Made by a program: the position numbers and the translations under genes. The notes under the pieces were generated by a model, which saw only the letters and a program-made list of their open reading frames with translations, searched no databases and was not told the DNA's origin. This document shows positions 24,083 to 33,739 of a stretch of 64,000 nucleotides of DNA, piece by piece. This stretch comes from Pseudomonas pudica (GTDB taxonomy: Bacteria; Pseudomonadota; Gammaproteobacteria; Pseudomonadales; Pseudomonadaceae): assembly GCF_015680405.1 (NCBI RefSeq), contig NZ_JADLJS010000025.1:1-64000 (forward strand). Direction: 5' to 3'. Every line of letters starts with the position of its first letter. Position 1 is the first letter of the stretch.

Positions 24083-25969
24083 ATGAAATCTGCAAACCTG
24101 TTCTGGCGCCGGGCCAAGTTGCCCCTGGCTGTCAGCCTTGCTTCCACGCTCGCAAGTCCTGCTTTCGCTGTCAGTTTCAACATTGGTGAAATCGAAGGCC
24201 AGTTCGACTCGTCGCTCTCCATCGGCGCCAGCTGGTCGACGGCCAACCCCAACAAGAACCTGATCGGGGTGAACAACGGCGGCAAGGGCCTGTCGCAGAC
24301 ATCCGACGATGGCCACCTGAACTTCAAGAAGGGCGAAACCTTCTCCAAGATCTTCAAGGGCATCCATGACCTGGAGCTCAAGTACGGCGACACCGGCGTG
24401 TTTGTCCGCGGCAAGTACTGGTACGACTTCGAACTGAAGGACGAAGGCCGCGAGTTCAAGGACATCAGCGACTCCAACCGCAAGGAAGGCGCCAAATCGT
24501 CCGGTGCCGAGCTGCTCGACGCTTTCGTCTACCACAACTACTCCATCGGCGATCAGCCAGGCTCGGTGCGCCTGGGCAAGCAGGTGGTGAGCTGGGGTGA
24601 AAGTACCTTCATCGGTGGCGGCATCAACTCGATCAACCCTATCGACGTGTCGGCGTTTCGCCGCCCGGGGGCCGAGATCAAGGAAGGCCTGATCCCGGTC
24701 AACATGTTCTACATCTCGCAAAGCCTGACCGACAACCTGTCGGCCGAGGCCTTCTATCAGATCGAATGGGACCAGACGGTCGTCGACAACTGCGGCACCT
24801 TCTTCTCCCAGCCGGACATCATTGCCGACGGCTGTACCGACAACCTGCGCGTGCTCAACAGCAGTCGCACAGTGCCGGGGGCGGCGCAGCAATTTCTTGC
24901 CACCCGTGGCGTGAACATCAACGAAGAAGGGGTGATGGTGCGCCGCGGCGCCGACCGCGATGCGCGTGACAGCGGCCAGTTTGGCGTGGCAATGCGCTAC
25001 ATGTTCGAGCCGCTGGACACCGAGTTTGGCGCCTACTTCATGAACTACCACAGCCGTGCGCCAATCTTCAGTGCCACCGGGGCCGCGCCTTCAGTGTTCG
25101 CCGGGCTGAGCGCCCTGCCTGCACAGCTGCGCGCATTGGCACCGCTGATCGTGGCAGGTAACTCCGAATACTTCGTCGAATACCCCGAGGACATCCGCCT
25201 CTATGGCTTGAGCTTCTCTACCACGTTGCCCACCGGGACCGCCTGGAGCGGCGAACTCAGCTACCGTCCCAACGCACCGGTGCAACTGAATACCACGGAT
25301 ATCCTGTTCGCCGGGGTCCGCCCCATTGGCGGTGCCTTGAGCAACGCTTCGCTACTGACCGGTACGCCGGGGCAGGACTTGCACGGGTATCGCCGCAAGG
25401 AAATCACTCAGTTCCAGACCACCCTCACGCATTTCTTCGACCAGGTAATGGGCGCCAGCCGCATGACCGTGGTGGGCGAGCTGGGTGTCACCCATGTGGG
25501 CGGCCTGGAGAGCGCCCACGATACTCGCTACGGTCGCGACCCGGTGTTCGGTCCAGGCCCGCTGCCATCCACCGGTGGAGCAAACACCTGTCAGGCCCTG
25601 AATGCCAGCACCATCGCAGGCGCTGGTGCTGGTGCCTCCACCGCCAACCTGAGCCGCAACTGCGAGAACGATGGCTTTACCACCAGCACGTCCTGGGGTT
25701 ACCGCGCCCGAGTCATCTGGGACTACAACGACGTCTTTGCCGGGGTCAACCTGAAGCCAAGCGTGGCCTGGTCGCATGATGTTTCCGGCTATTCGCCTGG
25801 CCCTGGCGCCAACTTCGAGGAGGGCCGCAAGGCTGTCAGCCTGGGCCTGGACGCCGAGTACCAGAACACCTACACGGCAAGCCTGTCGTACACCAACTTC
25901 TTCGATGGCGAGTACACCACCGTGGATGACCGCGACTTCGTCGCGCTCAGCTTCGGCGTGAACTTCTAA
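24083..25969 (+). CDS. DUF1302-family outer-membrane barrel protein
   Basis: Protein of 628 residues with an N-terminal signal peptide ending LASPAFA (about residue 28) and a beta-rich mature part ending in FVALSFGVNF, an outer-membrane barrel signature. DUF1302 proteins are large porin-like proteins usually paired with DUF1329 partners, as here. The start at 24083 follows a GGAG site. Transport or secretion of hydrophobic compounds or esters is often suggested; unproven here. Confidence 0.9.
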   Translation: MKSANLFWRRAKLPLAVSLASTLASPAFAVSFNIGEIEGQFDSSLSIGASWSTANPNKNLIGVNNGGKGLSQTSDDGHLNFKKGETFSKIFKGIHDLELKYGDTGVFVRGKYWYDFELKDEGREFKDISDSNRKEGAKSSGAELLDAFVYHNYSIGDQPGSVRLGKQVVSWGESTFIGGGINSINPIDVSAFRRPGAEIKEGLIPVNMFYISQSLTDNLSAEAFYQIEWDQTVVDNCGTFFSQPDIIADGCTDNLRVLNSSRTVPGAAQQFLATRGVNINEEGVMVRRGADRDARDSGQFGVAMRYMFEPLDTEFGAYFMNYHSRAPIFSATGAAPSVFAGLSALPAQLRALAPLIVAGNSEYFVEYPEDIRLYGLSFSTTLPTGTAWSGELSYRPNAPVQLNTTDILFAGVRPIGGALSNASLLTGTPGQDLHGYRRKEITQFQTTLTHFFDQVMGASRMTVVGELGVTHVGGLESAHDTRYGRDPVFGPGPLPSTGGANTCQALNASTIAGAGAGASTANLSRNCENDGFTTSTSWGYRARVIWDYNDVFAGVNLKPSVAWSHDVSGYSPGPGANFEEGRKAVSLGLDAEYQNTYTASLSYTNFFDGEYTTVDDRDFVALSFGVNF

Positions 25970-25994
25970 GCATTCAGATCCAGGACGACACGAC

Positions 25995-27359
25995 ATGAAC
26001 AAGACCAGAAGTCTGCTGCAAGCCGGTGTGCTGGGCCTGTCCCTGCTGGCGACCAGCGTCATGGCTGCAGTATCCGCCGACGAGGCGGCCAAGCTGGGCA
26101 GTACCCTGACCCCGATGGGCGCCGAAAAGGCTGGCAACGCCGATGGCTCGATCGGGCCGTGGGAACCGCTGTCCAAGAGCTCGGGCAGCGTCGACGGCAA
26201 GGGCTTCCTGTCCGACCCGTACGGCAGTGACAAGCCGCTGTTCACCATCACCGCGCAGAACGCCGACCAGTACAAGGACAAGCTCTCGCCGGGCCAGCTA
26301 GCCATGCTCAAGCGCTATCCGGATACCTTCAAGATCCCGGTATTCAAGACCCATCGCGGTTCCACGGTGCCGGCCGATGTGTTCGCTGCCATCAAGGAAA
26401 ACGCTACCAAGACCACCCTGGTCGAAGGCGGCAACGGTCTGAACAACTTCCGCACGGCTGTACCGTTCCCGATCCCGAAAAGCGGCCTGGAGGTGATCTG
26501 GAACCACATCACCCGCTACCGGGGCGGTAGCGTCAGCCGTCTGGTGACCCAGGCAACGCCGCAGCAGAACGGCTCTTTCAACCCGGTGTACTTCTCCGAC
26601 CAGTTCGTCTTCCGCGAAAGAATGAAGGATTACGATCCGAGCAACCCGGGCAACATCCTGTTCTACTTCAAACAGGAAGTGACCGCGCCTGCGCGTCTGG
26701 CCGGTACCGTGCTGCTGGTACACGAAACCCTCGACCAGGTGAAGGAACCGCGCAAGGCGTGGATCTACAACGCCGGTCAGCGCCGCGTGCGCCAGGCACC
26801 ACAAGTGTCGTACGACGGCCCGGGTACCGCCGCCGACGGTTTGCGCACCTCCGACAACCTGGACATGTTCAACGGTGCGCCAGACCGCTATGACTGGAAG
26901 CTGGAAGGCAAGAAGGAGATGTACATCGCATCCAACGCCTTCAAGCTCGACGACCCTAAGCTCAAGTACACCGACATCATCAAGGCCGGGCACATCAATC
27001 AGGACCTGGCCCGTTACGAGCTGCGCCGTGTATGGCACGTGGTCGCCACCCTCAAGCCGGGCCAGCGGCACATCTATGCCAAGCGTGACTTCTACATCGA
27101 CGAGGACACCTGGCAGGCTGCGGTGATTGACCAGTACGACGGCCGTGGCCAACTGTGGCGCGTGTCCGAGGCACATGCCCAGCCGTACTACAACGTGGAA
27201 GTGCCGTGGTACACCCTGGAGGCCATCTATGACCTGCAGTCTGGCCGTTACCTGGCCCTGGGCATGAAGAACGAAGAGAAGCGCGCCTACGACTTCGGCT
27301 TCAGCGCCAGCAAGGCGGACTTCCAGCCTGCGGCACTGCGCCAGTCGGGTATTCGCTAA
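25995..27359 (+). CDS. DUF1329-family periplasmic protein
   Basis: Protein of 454 residues with a signal peptide (cleavage after VMAAVSA at about 27). DUF1329 proteins resemble LolA/LolB-type lipid-binding folds and accompany DUF1302 barrels. Visible conserved blocks are NHITRYRGGS, YNAGQRRVRQAP and RHIYAKRDFYIDEDTWQ. The gene follows the DUF1302 gene by 25 bases, so the two form an operon and probably work as a pair in the envelope. Confidence 0.9.
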   Translation: MNKTRSLLQAGVLGLSLLATSVMAAVSADEAAKLGSTLTPMGAEKAGNADGSIGPWEPLSKSSGSVDGKGFLSDPYGSDKPLFTITAQNADQYKDKLSPGQLAMLKRYPDTFKIPVFKTHRGSTVPADVFAAIKENATKTTLVEGGNGLNNFRTAVPFPIPKSGLEVIWNHITRYRGGSVSRLVTQATPQQNGSFNPVYFSDQFVFRERMKDYDPSNPGNILFYFKQEVTAPARLAGTVLLVHETLDQVKEPRKAWIYNAGQRRVRQAPQVSYDGPGTAADGLRTSDNLDMFNGAPDRYDWKLEGKKEMYIASNAFKLDDPKLKYTDIIKAGHINQDLARYELRRVWHVVATLKPGQRHIYAKRDFYIDEDTWQAAVIDQYDGRGQLWRVSEAHAQPYYNVEVPWYTLEAIYDLQSGRYLALGMKNEEKRAYDFGFSASKADFQPAALRQSGIR

Positions 27360-27378
27360 GTATCGCGCAACCTCGGAG

Positions 27379-27408
27379 CGCCCCGGCTTGCCCGGGGCGT
27401 TTCATTTT
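27379..27408 (+). terminator. intrinsic terminator after DUF1329
   Basis: CGCCCCGG (27379-27386), short loop, CCGGGGCG (27392-27399), followed by TTTCATTTT. It ends the two-gene envelope unit. Confidence 0.8.
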
Positions 27409-27409
27409 C

Positions 27410-27516
27410 CTGTACCGGCCCCTTCGCGGGTGAACCCGCTCCCACAGGTACTGCACTGCACTTGAAACGTGCAATCCCTGTGGGGCCGGGTTCACCCGCG
27501 AAGAGGCCGGTCCAGG
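27410..27516. repeat. REP inverted pair
   Basis: Facing copies of the CGGGTGAACCCGCTCCCACA type, about 40 bases apart, in the tandem spacer between the DUF1329 gene and the LuxR-family gene. Confidence 0.85.
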
Positions 27517-27696
27517 CAATAAACCTGCTGAATACCTCCCCAAACCCCCGCCCCAGCCCCTGTCCATCAGACGTGTTGCTTTTTGTCGCAGTCTTTTCCA
27601 GGGGAATTGAGCCCATCATCTTCAAATGGGCAGCGTTACCCGCTAGTCTCGCAAGCATCCATACCGCCGTAGTCTTCCAACCAGAACGAGCCGGCC

Positions 27697-30414
27697 ATGA
27701 CAGATCTGTCCCGTACGCATGGATTCACCAGCCAGGCCCTGGGCCTGCTGGACGGGCGTTTCTTCCGGCCGCCCTTGCCGGACGGCCATGTACCGCGCCT
27801 GCGCCTGTGCCAGCGGCTGCAAGCCGGCCTCGGCGGGCGGCTGTTGCTGGTCAATGCCCCGGCGGGTTTCGGCAAAAGCTCCCTGGCCATTGAATTTTGC
27901 GAAGCGCTGCCCGAGCACTGGCGTAGCCTGTGGCTGGGCCTGAGCCAACGGGATGCCGACCCTGGCCGCTTCCTCGAACGCTTGCTCGAAGGCCTGCAAC
28001 AGTATTGCCCGGCACTGGGTGGCCAGGCCATGGGCCTGCTGAAAATGCGCCAGCGCCACCAGCCGTTCGCCTTCGAGGAATGGCTCGACGGCCTGCTCGA
28101 CGAGCTGGCGTTGTACCTGCAAGCCGATACTCCCTTGTTGCTGGTGCTGGACGACTATCATCTGGCCCAGGGGCCAGTGCTCGATCGTTGCCTGCAGTTC
28201 TTCCTCAACCACCTGCCCCCCGGCCTGGTACTGCTGGTCACCAGCCGCCAGCGCCCGGACTGGCACCTGGCGCGCCTGCGCCTGTCGCGGCAACTGGTCG
28301 AGCTCAACGAACAGGACTTGCGCCTGACCGCCGAAGAATCGCTGGCGGTGATCGGCCGTCAACCCACCGGCCTGCGCGGCCAGGCCCTGGACAACCTGAT
28401 CCAGCGCAGCGACGGTTGGGTGGCCGGGTTGCGTTTCTGGCAACTGGCTGCCAGCGAGTCCGCTGACGACCAGGCCTTGCCCCAGGCCTTGCATGGTGGT
28501 GAGGGCCTGATCCGCGACTATCTGCTGGAAGAAGTCATCGACATGCTGCCCGCCGACGTGCAGGCCTTCCTGTACGAAACGGCCTGCCAGGAGCGTTTCT
28601 GCGCTCCGTTGTGCGATGCCGTGCGCGGCCGCCACGACAGTGCCTCGATCCTGCGCTTCTTGCAGGCGCACCAGGTGTTTCTGGTGCCGCTGGACGAGCA
28701 TGGCCACTGGTTCCGCTATCACCACCTGTTCTCCGACCTGCTGCGCAGCCGCCAGGCCAGCGAGCCGCTGGCCGGCCTGCAGTTGCGTGCCTGCCGCTGG
28801 TTCGAAAGCCAGGGCCTGCTCGACGAAGCGGTGGAGCAGGCGCTGCGGGCCGGTCACCTCGATGTCGCGGCCGACCTGGTGCAGAGCCTGTCCGAGGAGC
28901 AACTGCTGGCCGAACAGAACGTCGGCATGCTGCTGCGCTGGAAGATGGACCTGCCCGACAGCCTGTTGATAAGCACGCCGCGGTTGATCGTGTTGTACAG
29001 CTGGGCGTTGGGCCTGGCGTGCCAGCTGGACGCGGCCGAGGAGCTGGCGGGGTATCTCAGCCGCTTCCTGCCCGCGCCTTCGGCGACCGCGCAAAAGTCC
29101 ATGCTGGCCCAGTGGCTGGCGCTCAGTGGTGTGATCGCCCGTGGCCGTGGCGACCGCGAGCGCACCTTGGCCTATTGCGGCGAAGCGCTGCAGAGCCTGC
29201 CGAGCAAGCGTTATGGCCAACGCCTGGTGTGCCTGTCGACGCTGTCCAACCTGGCGATTGCCGATGGCGACTTCTGGCGGGCCCGTGGCTGGAACCGCGA
29301 GGCCCTGGAGCTGGCCCAGCGCGTTGGCAACCCATTGTTCGAGGCCCTGGCCCATTACGACCGGGCGCGGGTGCTGCATGCCCGTGGCGAGGTGTTGCGC
29401 GCGCTGGACGAAGTGCGCGAGGGGCTTCAGCGCCTGCAAGGGCTGTCGGCACAGCGGCTGTATGCCGTGCGCGCCCGCCTGACGCTTTACGAAGGGTACC
29501 TGCTGGTATCGCGTCTGCAGCCGTCCCAGGGCCGTGCCCGGTTGCGTGCGGGATTGGGCGAGGCGCGGGCCTGCCGCGATATCAGCGTGCTCATCGGCCA
29601 CTGCGTGATCGCTACGCTCGATGGCCGCGAAGGGCACTTTGCCGAGGCTTTTGCCGAACTGGCCGAGGCCGAGCGGCTGATGCACATCTGGGATGTGCCG
29701 CCGGTCTACTACCTGGCCATGATCACGCTGGTCAAATGCGAATTGTGGCTGGCACAGGGGCGCATCGACCTGGCCGAGTCCTGGTTGCTGCGCCTGGGCC
29801 AGACCTACGGTGGCGAGCAACCGGCGGCGGCCCCGGAGTTCCACCCGTTGCTGCCGTTGCACATCGCCTTGCAGCAGGCATCGCTCGAGCGTATCCAGGC
29901 GCGTAGCGGCGAGGCGGCGCAACGCCTGGCCAGCCTGGTCGAGCACGGCCAGGCCAGTGGCGGCATGATGCTCAGCGTCAGTGCCCTGTGCCAGTGGCTT
30001 GGCTTGTTGCTGGGCGAAGGCCGGGAAGGGCAGGCCGCCCAGTTGTTGCCACGGTTGCTGGAGGCAGCCCAGGGCGGCGTGCTGCAACCGTTCCAGCCTC
30101 TGCTGGAGCAGCACCCGCAGTGGCTTCTCGAACAGCTGCGGGCTGTTGCCGCTTGCCCGGTGCAGGCCGAGCTGCTCAAACGCCTGCCGCAGATGCCAAG
30201 CACCAGCACCGGCAGCGGCGAAGCCCTGAGTAGCCGCGAGCTGGCCGTGCTCGAGCTGATTGCCCAGGGTTGTTCCAACCAGCAGATCAGCGAGCGGCTG
30301 TTCATTTCCCTGCATACGGTGAAAACCCACGCCAGCCATATCAACAGCAAGCTTGGGGTGGAGCGGCGTACCCAGGCGGTGGCCAAGGCCAAGTCCCTGG
30401 GGCTGTTGGCGTGA
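27697..30414 (+). CDS. MalT-like LuxR-family transcriptional regulator
   Basis: Large (905-residue) STAND-type regulator. A Walker A motif APAGFGKSS is at about 54-62, LLVLDDYHL at about 148-156 is Walker B-like, then a long TPR-like middle, and a C-terminal LuxR helix-turn-helix (LSSRELAVLELIAQG ... SLHTVKTHASHI) at about 843-900. Such proteins bind an inducer and ATP and activate nearby promoters. The DUF1302-DUF1329 operon just upstream is the likeliest target. Confidence 0.92.
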   Translation: MTDLSRTHGFTSQALGLLDGRFFRPPLPDGHVPRLRLCQRLQAGLGGRLLLVNAPAGFGKSSLAIEFCEALPEHWRSLWLGLSQRDADPGRFLERLLEGLQQYCPALGGQAMGLLKMRQRHQPFAFEEWLDGLLDELALYLQADTPLLLVLDDYHLAQGPVLDRCLQFFLNHLPPGLVLLVTSRQRPDWHLARLRLSRQLVELNEQDLRLTAEESLAVIGRQPTGLRGQALDNLIQRSDGWVAGLRFWQLAASESADDQALPQALHGGEGLIRDYLLEEVIDMLPADVQAFLYETACQERFCAPLCDAVRGRHDSASILRFLQAHQVFLVPLDEHGHWFRYHHLFSDLLRSRQASEPLAGLQLRACRWFESQGLLDEAVEQALRAGHLDVAADLVQSLSEEQLLAEQNVGMLLRWKMDLPDSLLISTPRLIVLYSWALGLACQLDAAEELAGYLSRFLPAPSATAQKSMLAQWLALSGVIARGRGDRERTLAYCGEALQSLPSKRYGQRLVCLSTLSNLAIADGDFWRARGWNREALELAQRVGNPLFEALAHYDRARVLHARGEVLRALDEVREGLQRLQGLSAQRLYAVRARLTLYEGYLLVSRLQPSQGRARLRAGLGEARACRDISVLIGHCVIATLDGREGHFAEAFAELAEAERLMHIWDVPPVYYLAMITLVKCELWLAQGRIDLAESWLLRLGQTYGGEQPAAAPEFHPLLPLHIALQQASLERIQARSGEAAQRLASLVEHGQASGGMMLSVSALCQWLGLLLGEGREGQAAQLLPRLLEAAQGGVLQPFQPLLEQHPQWLLEQLRAVAACPVQAELLKRLPQMPSTSTGSGEALSSRELAVLELIAQGCSNQQISERLFISLHTVKTHASHINSKLGVERRTQAVAKAKSLGLLA

Positions 30415-30573
30415 TCCTGGCCCTCCAGGGCCTTGCTCGCTAAAGTGGTGGCACAAGGCTTTGGTTCGTGGCCGCCAACGCTCTACCCTCATCTTTCCCG
30501 ACCAACTGCCGATACAGCTATCGGTGGCATCGCCTCGCGCGATTTTTCAATTATTCCAAGGCAGGTCGTGTTG

Positions 30574-32181
30574 ATGCTGCAGTACGGGCAAAAGAGCTTT
30601 CTGATCGTCGACGACTTTACCGACTTTCGCACGTCGACCCGTTCCATGCTGCGCGAGCTGGGCGTACGTGACGTGGACACCGCCGACAGCGGCGAGCAGG
30701 CGCTGCGCATGTGCGCGCAAAAGCGTTATGACGTCATCCTGCAGGACTTCCACCTGGGCGACGGCAAGAAGAACGGCCAGCAGGTGCTCGAAGACCTGAT
30801 CCTCGACAAGCACATCAGCCATGAGTGCATATTCATCATGGTCACGGCCGAGAGCAGCCAGGCCATTGTCCTCAGCGCCATCGAGCACGAGCCTGATGCC
30901 TACCTGACCAAACCATTCAACCGGGTTGGCCTGGCCCAGCGCGTGGAGAAGCTGTACCAGCGCAAGACCCTGCTCAAGCCGATACTGCAGGCTTTGGACC
31001 GCAATCGCCCGGCCGAAGTGCTGGCGGCCTGTGCCGAGTTGTGCAAGCGCGACCCGCGCCTGGCCCCGCTGTGCCTGCGTTATCGGGCCGATGCCTTGCG
31101 CAACCTCAACCGTTTCGAGGAGCTGGAGAAGTTCCTCAAGGCCATCCTGGCCAGCCGCCCGCAGCCGTGGGTGTACTCGGCGTTGGGCAGCCTGATGCAC
31201 AAACGTGGCCAGAACGCCCAGGCCCAGGGCGTGTACGAGCAGGCGCTAAAGGCCTTTCCGATCATGCCAGGTCTGTACGATGGCATGGCCGAGGTGCTGG
31301 TGGCCCAAGGCGAAACCAGGCGTGCGCAGAACATGCTTGAAGAGGCCGTGCGCCTGTCGCCGCTATCGGTGCGCCGGCAGTCGACGCTGGGCAAGCTGGC
31401 GTTGGAAAACGAAGATTTCGAAAGTGCCTCGAAGGCGTTCCGCCATGCGGTGAACCAGGGCCAGAGCTCACGCTACAAGGACCCTGAGAACAACCTGGGG
31501 CTGGTGCAGGCGCTGATGAGCAGGAATGCCGGCTTTGGCCTGGATGCGCGCACCCGGGTCGAGATCAACAGCACGCTGAGCGAAGTGGCCAAGGAAAACC
31601 CCGAGGACCAGGGCCTGCAGGTGCGTGCCCGCATGATGAAGGCCGCCAGCCTGCAGCAGGCCGGCGACCCTGAAACGGCTGCCAAGCTGACCGAACAGGC
31701 GATCCAGCGCCTGGACAAGATGAACCAGTTCTTCTCGGTCGATTCGGCCCTGACCGTTGCCGCGCAGTTGCAGGCCATGGGGCAGGAAGCCGCTGCCATC
31801 GGTGTACTGAGGAGTTGTGTGGAAAGTTATGGCGACGACCCCAAGGTCATGGAGAGGGTCGGCAAGCTGACGGACGACCCCAGCGTGCTCAACGCCATTA
31901 CCGAAGCGGTCACCCTCAATCGCCAGGGTGTGCGCAGTTACCAGGGGGGGCAGCTCGGCGAGGCGTTGCAGCTGTTCCGCAAGGCGCTGGGTTTGCAGCC
32001 GAAGAACATCAGCATTGCCCTCAACACTGCCCAGGCGCTGCTGCGCATCGGCGGAGACAGCCCTCAGCCCGCCATCATGCAGGAGTGTCGCGACGCCCTG
32101 ACCAGCGTGGCCGGCATACCTGCCAGCGACAACCGCTACGACCGCTACCGCAAACTGCACATCCGAGTGTTCGGCGCATGA
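30574..32181 (+). CDS. response regulator with C-terminal TPR-type repeats
   Basis: Protein of 535 residues. The receiver domain (about 9-130) has the acidic pair in IVDDFTD, phospho-acceptor Asp58 (ILQDFHLGDG), the conserved Thr (VTAESSQ) and Lys (YLTKPFN). The rest (about 150-530) is helical repeats of TPR type; there is no DNA-binding or enzymatic output domain. ATG 30574 starts the receiver domain directly; a TTG at 30571 is also possible. Its stop overlaps the histidine kinase start, so output is probably protein-protein. Confidence 0.88.
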   Translation: MLQYGQKSFLIVDDFTDFRTSTRSMLRELGVRDVDTADSGEQALRMCAQKRYDVILQDFHLGDGKKNGQQVLEDLILDKHISHECIFIMVTAESSQAIVLSAIEHEPDAYLTKPFNRVGLAQRVEKLYQRKTLLKPILQALDRNRPAEVLAACAELCKRDPRLAPLCLRYRADALRNLNRFEELEKFLKAILASRPQPWVYSALGSLMHKRGQNAQAQGVYEQALKAFPIMPGLYDGMAEVLVAQGETRRAQNMLEEAVRLSPLSVRRQSTLGKLALENEDFESASKAFRHAVNQGQSSRYKDPENNLGLVQALMSRNAGFGLDARTRVEINSTLSEVAKENPEDQGLQVRARMMKAASLQQAGDPETAAKLTEQAIQRLDKMNQFFSVDSALTVAAQLQAMGQEAAAIGVLRSCVESYGDDPKVMERVGKLTDDPSVLNAITEAVTLNRQGVRSYQGGQLGEALQLFRKALGLQPKNISIALNTAQALLRIGGDSPQPAIMQECRDALTSVAGIPASDNRYDRYRKLHIRVFGA

Positions 32182-32870
32182 ATCAAGATAACCAGGGGCT
32201 TGATTTTTCCACGGTGATCGCCTCCACCGTGCACGACCTTAAGAATTCCCTGTCGGCGCTGATCCAGTCCCACAACCAGTGGATGCAGCGCTTGCCCGAG
32301 GAACTGCGTGGTGGTGCCGAGCAGGGGGCGATGGAGCATGAATTTCGCCACCTCAACGGCATGCTGGTGCAGTTGCTGGGTTTGTACAAACTGGGCGTAA
32401 ACCAGTTGCCGGTGTGCCCGGACTACCATGAACTGGACGATTTCATCGAAGCCCAGCTGGCCGCGCACGAGGAAGTGCTCAAGCACAAGGACATCCTTGC
32501 GACCTGGCGCATCGACACCGACAACCCGCTGGGCTTCTTCGATCGCGAGCTTGTGGCCTCGGTGATCGCCAACGTGATCACCAACGCCACCCGCTTTGCC
32601 GCGCATGCCTTGCTGATCACCATCGAAGAGGCAGACAACCAGTTGGCCATCTGCGTCAACGATGACGGCCCGGGTTATCCACAGCGCATGCTCGAGCGCC
32701 AGGAAGAATTCATCCAGGGTATCGACTCGACCAGCGGCAGTACCGGCCTGGGTCTGTATTTTGCGGCGCGGATCGCGGCACTGCATGAAAGCGGCGGGGT
32801 GCGCGGGCGGATCGAGATCTCCAATGGCGGCGCGCTTGGGGGTGGGTTGTTCAGATTGTTCTTGCCTTAG
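32178..32870 (+). CDS. short soluble sensor histidine kinase
   Basis: Histidine kinase of 230 residues, with no membrane segment or input domain. The H-box HDLKNSLS contains His19, the N-box appears as NVITNATRFA, then DDGPGYP and GSTGLGLYFA ATP-lid motifs. It overlaps the response regulator by 4 bases (ATGA) and is presumably its partner. Without its own sensor, it may take its signal through a partner protein. Confidence 0.88.
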   Translation: MNQDNQGLDFSTVIASTVHDLKNSLSALIQSHNQWMQRLPEELRGGAEQGAMEHEFRHLNGMLVQLLGLYKLGVNQLPVCPDYHELDDFIEAQLAAHEEVLKHKDILATWRIDTDNPLGFFDRELVASVIANVITNATRFAAHALLITIEEADNQLAICVNDDGPGYPQRMLERQEEFIQGIDSTSGSTGLGLYFAARIAALHESGGVRGRIEISNGGALGGGLFRLFLP

Positions 32871-32986
32871 GATGTATGGCGCTCGATCTCACAGGCGCCA
32901 CACATCTCAAGACATGAACCTCGTGCACCCACCCCAATTTCCTGTCAGGCTCTCAGCAGAACTCCAGCTTTGCCATCGAGAACACC

Positions 32987-33631
32987 ATGACCCAAGCCCC
33001 GCCTGCGCTCATCCGCGAAACCTTCCCCGTAGGCCCCCTGCAATGCAATTGCACCCTGATCGGCGACCCGCTTACCAAAAAGGCCATCGTCGTCGACCCG
33101 GGCGGTGACCCGGACAAGATCCTGGCTCGCCTGCAGGCCCACGGCCTGACGCTGGTGAGCATCATTCACACCCACGCGCACTTCGATCACTTCCTTGCCT
33201 CGGGCAAGCTCAAGGAACTGACCGGCGCGACGCTGCACCTGCACAAGGATGACCAGGCGCTGTGGGACAACCTGGAAATGCAGTGCCAGATGTTCGGCGT
33301 GCCCTACACCCCGGTGCCTGCACCCGACCGCTGGCTGGGGGATGACGAGGAGCTGGCTTGCGGTTGTGGCGTGGCCTTGCATACGCCAGGCCACACGCCG
33401 GGCTCGATGAGCTTCTGGTTTGCCGATGCCAAGCTGCTGATTGCCGGCGATACTCTGTTCCGCCGTGGCATTGGCCGTACCGATTTGTGGGGTGGCGATC
33501 AGCGGGCCATCGTCCGTTCGATCAAGGAGCGCCTGTACCGGCTGGACGAGGAGGCAATCGTGGTGACCGGCCACGGGCCGGATACCCGCCTGGGTGACGA
33601 AATGCGTGAAAACCCCTTCGTGCGTGCCTGA
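32987..33631 (+). CDS. MBL-fold metallo-hydrolase (GloB/YcbL-like)
   Basis: Metallo-beta-lactamase-fold hydrolase of 214 residues with the metal motif THAHFDH (62-68), TPGHTPGSMSF, the bridging-Asp block IAGDTLF, and the C-terminal His in VTGHGPDT. Similar to YcbL and glyoxalase II-like thioesterases. It probably hydrolyses a thioester or related ester; the substrate is not known. Confidence 0.9.
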   Translation: MTQAPPALIRETFPVGPLQCNCTLIGDPLTKKAIVVDPGGDPDKILARLQAHGLTLVSIIHTHAHFDHFLASGKLKELTGATLHLHKDDQALWDNLEMQCQMFGVPYTPVPAPDRWLGDDEELACGCGVALHTPGHTPGSMSFWFADAKLLIAGDTLFRRGIGRTDLWGGDQRAIVRSIKERLYRLDEEAIVVTGHGPDTRLGDEMRENPFVRA

Positions 33632-33739
33632 TGGCACATGAAAGCACTTTCATGGAATTTTTCGTTGCCGATGCAATCCAAGGCTGGCATAGATCCGTTT
33701 ATGATCTGCCGCATTCATGAATTCAGTAGGAGCTTGTCC

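Larger units (their letters stand above)
27360..27696. other. spacer with terminator and REP pair
   Basis: A CGCCCCGG/CCGGGGCG hairpin (27379-27399) followed by TTTCATTTT ends the DUF1302-DUF1329 unit. A REP inverted pair occupies 27410-27516. The rest holds the upstream region of the LuxR-family gene; no clear promoter elements seen. Confidence 0.75.

Noticed and set aside
27643..30492. 949-codon minus-strand frame over the LuxR-family gene
   Set aside because: Shadow of a GC-rich plus-strand gene; Gln/Leu/His-rich composition, no domain. The plus-strand frame has Walker A and LuxR motifs.
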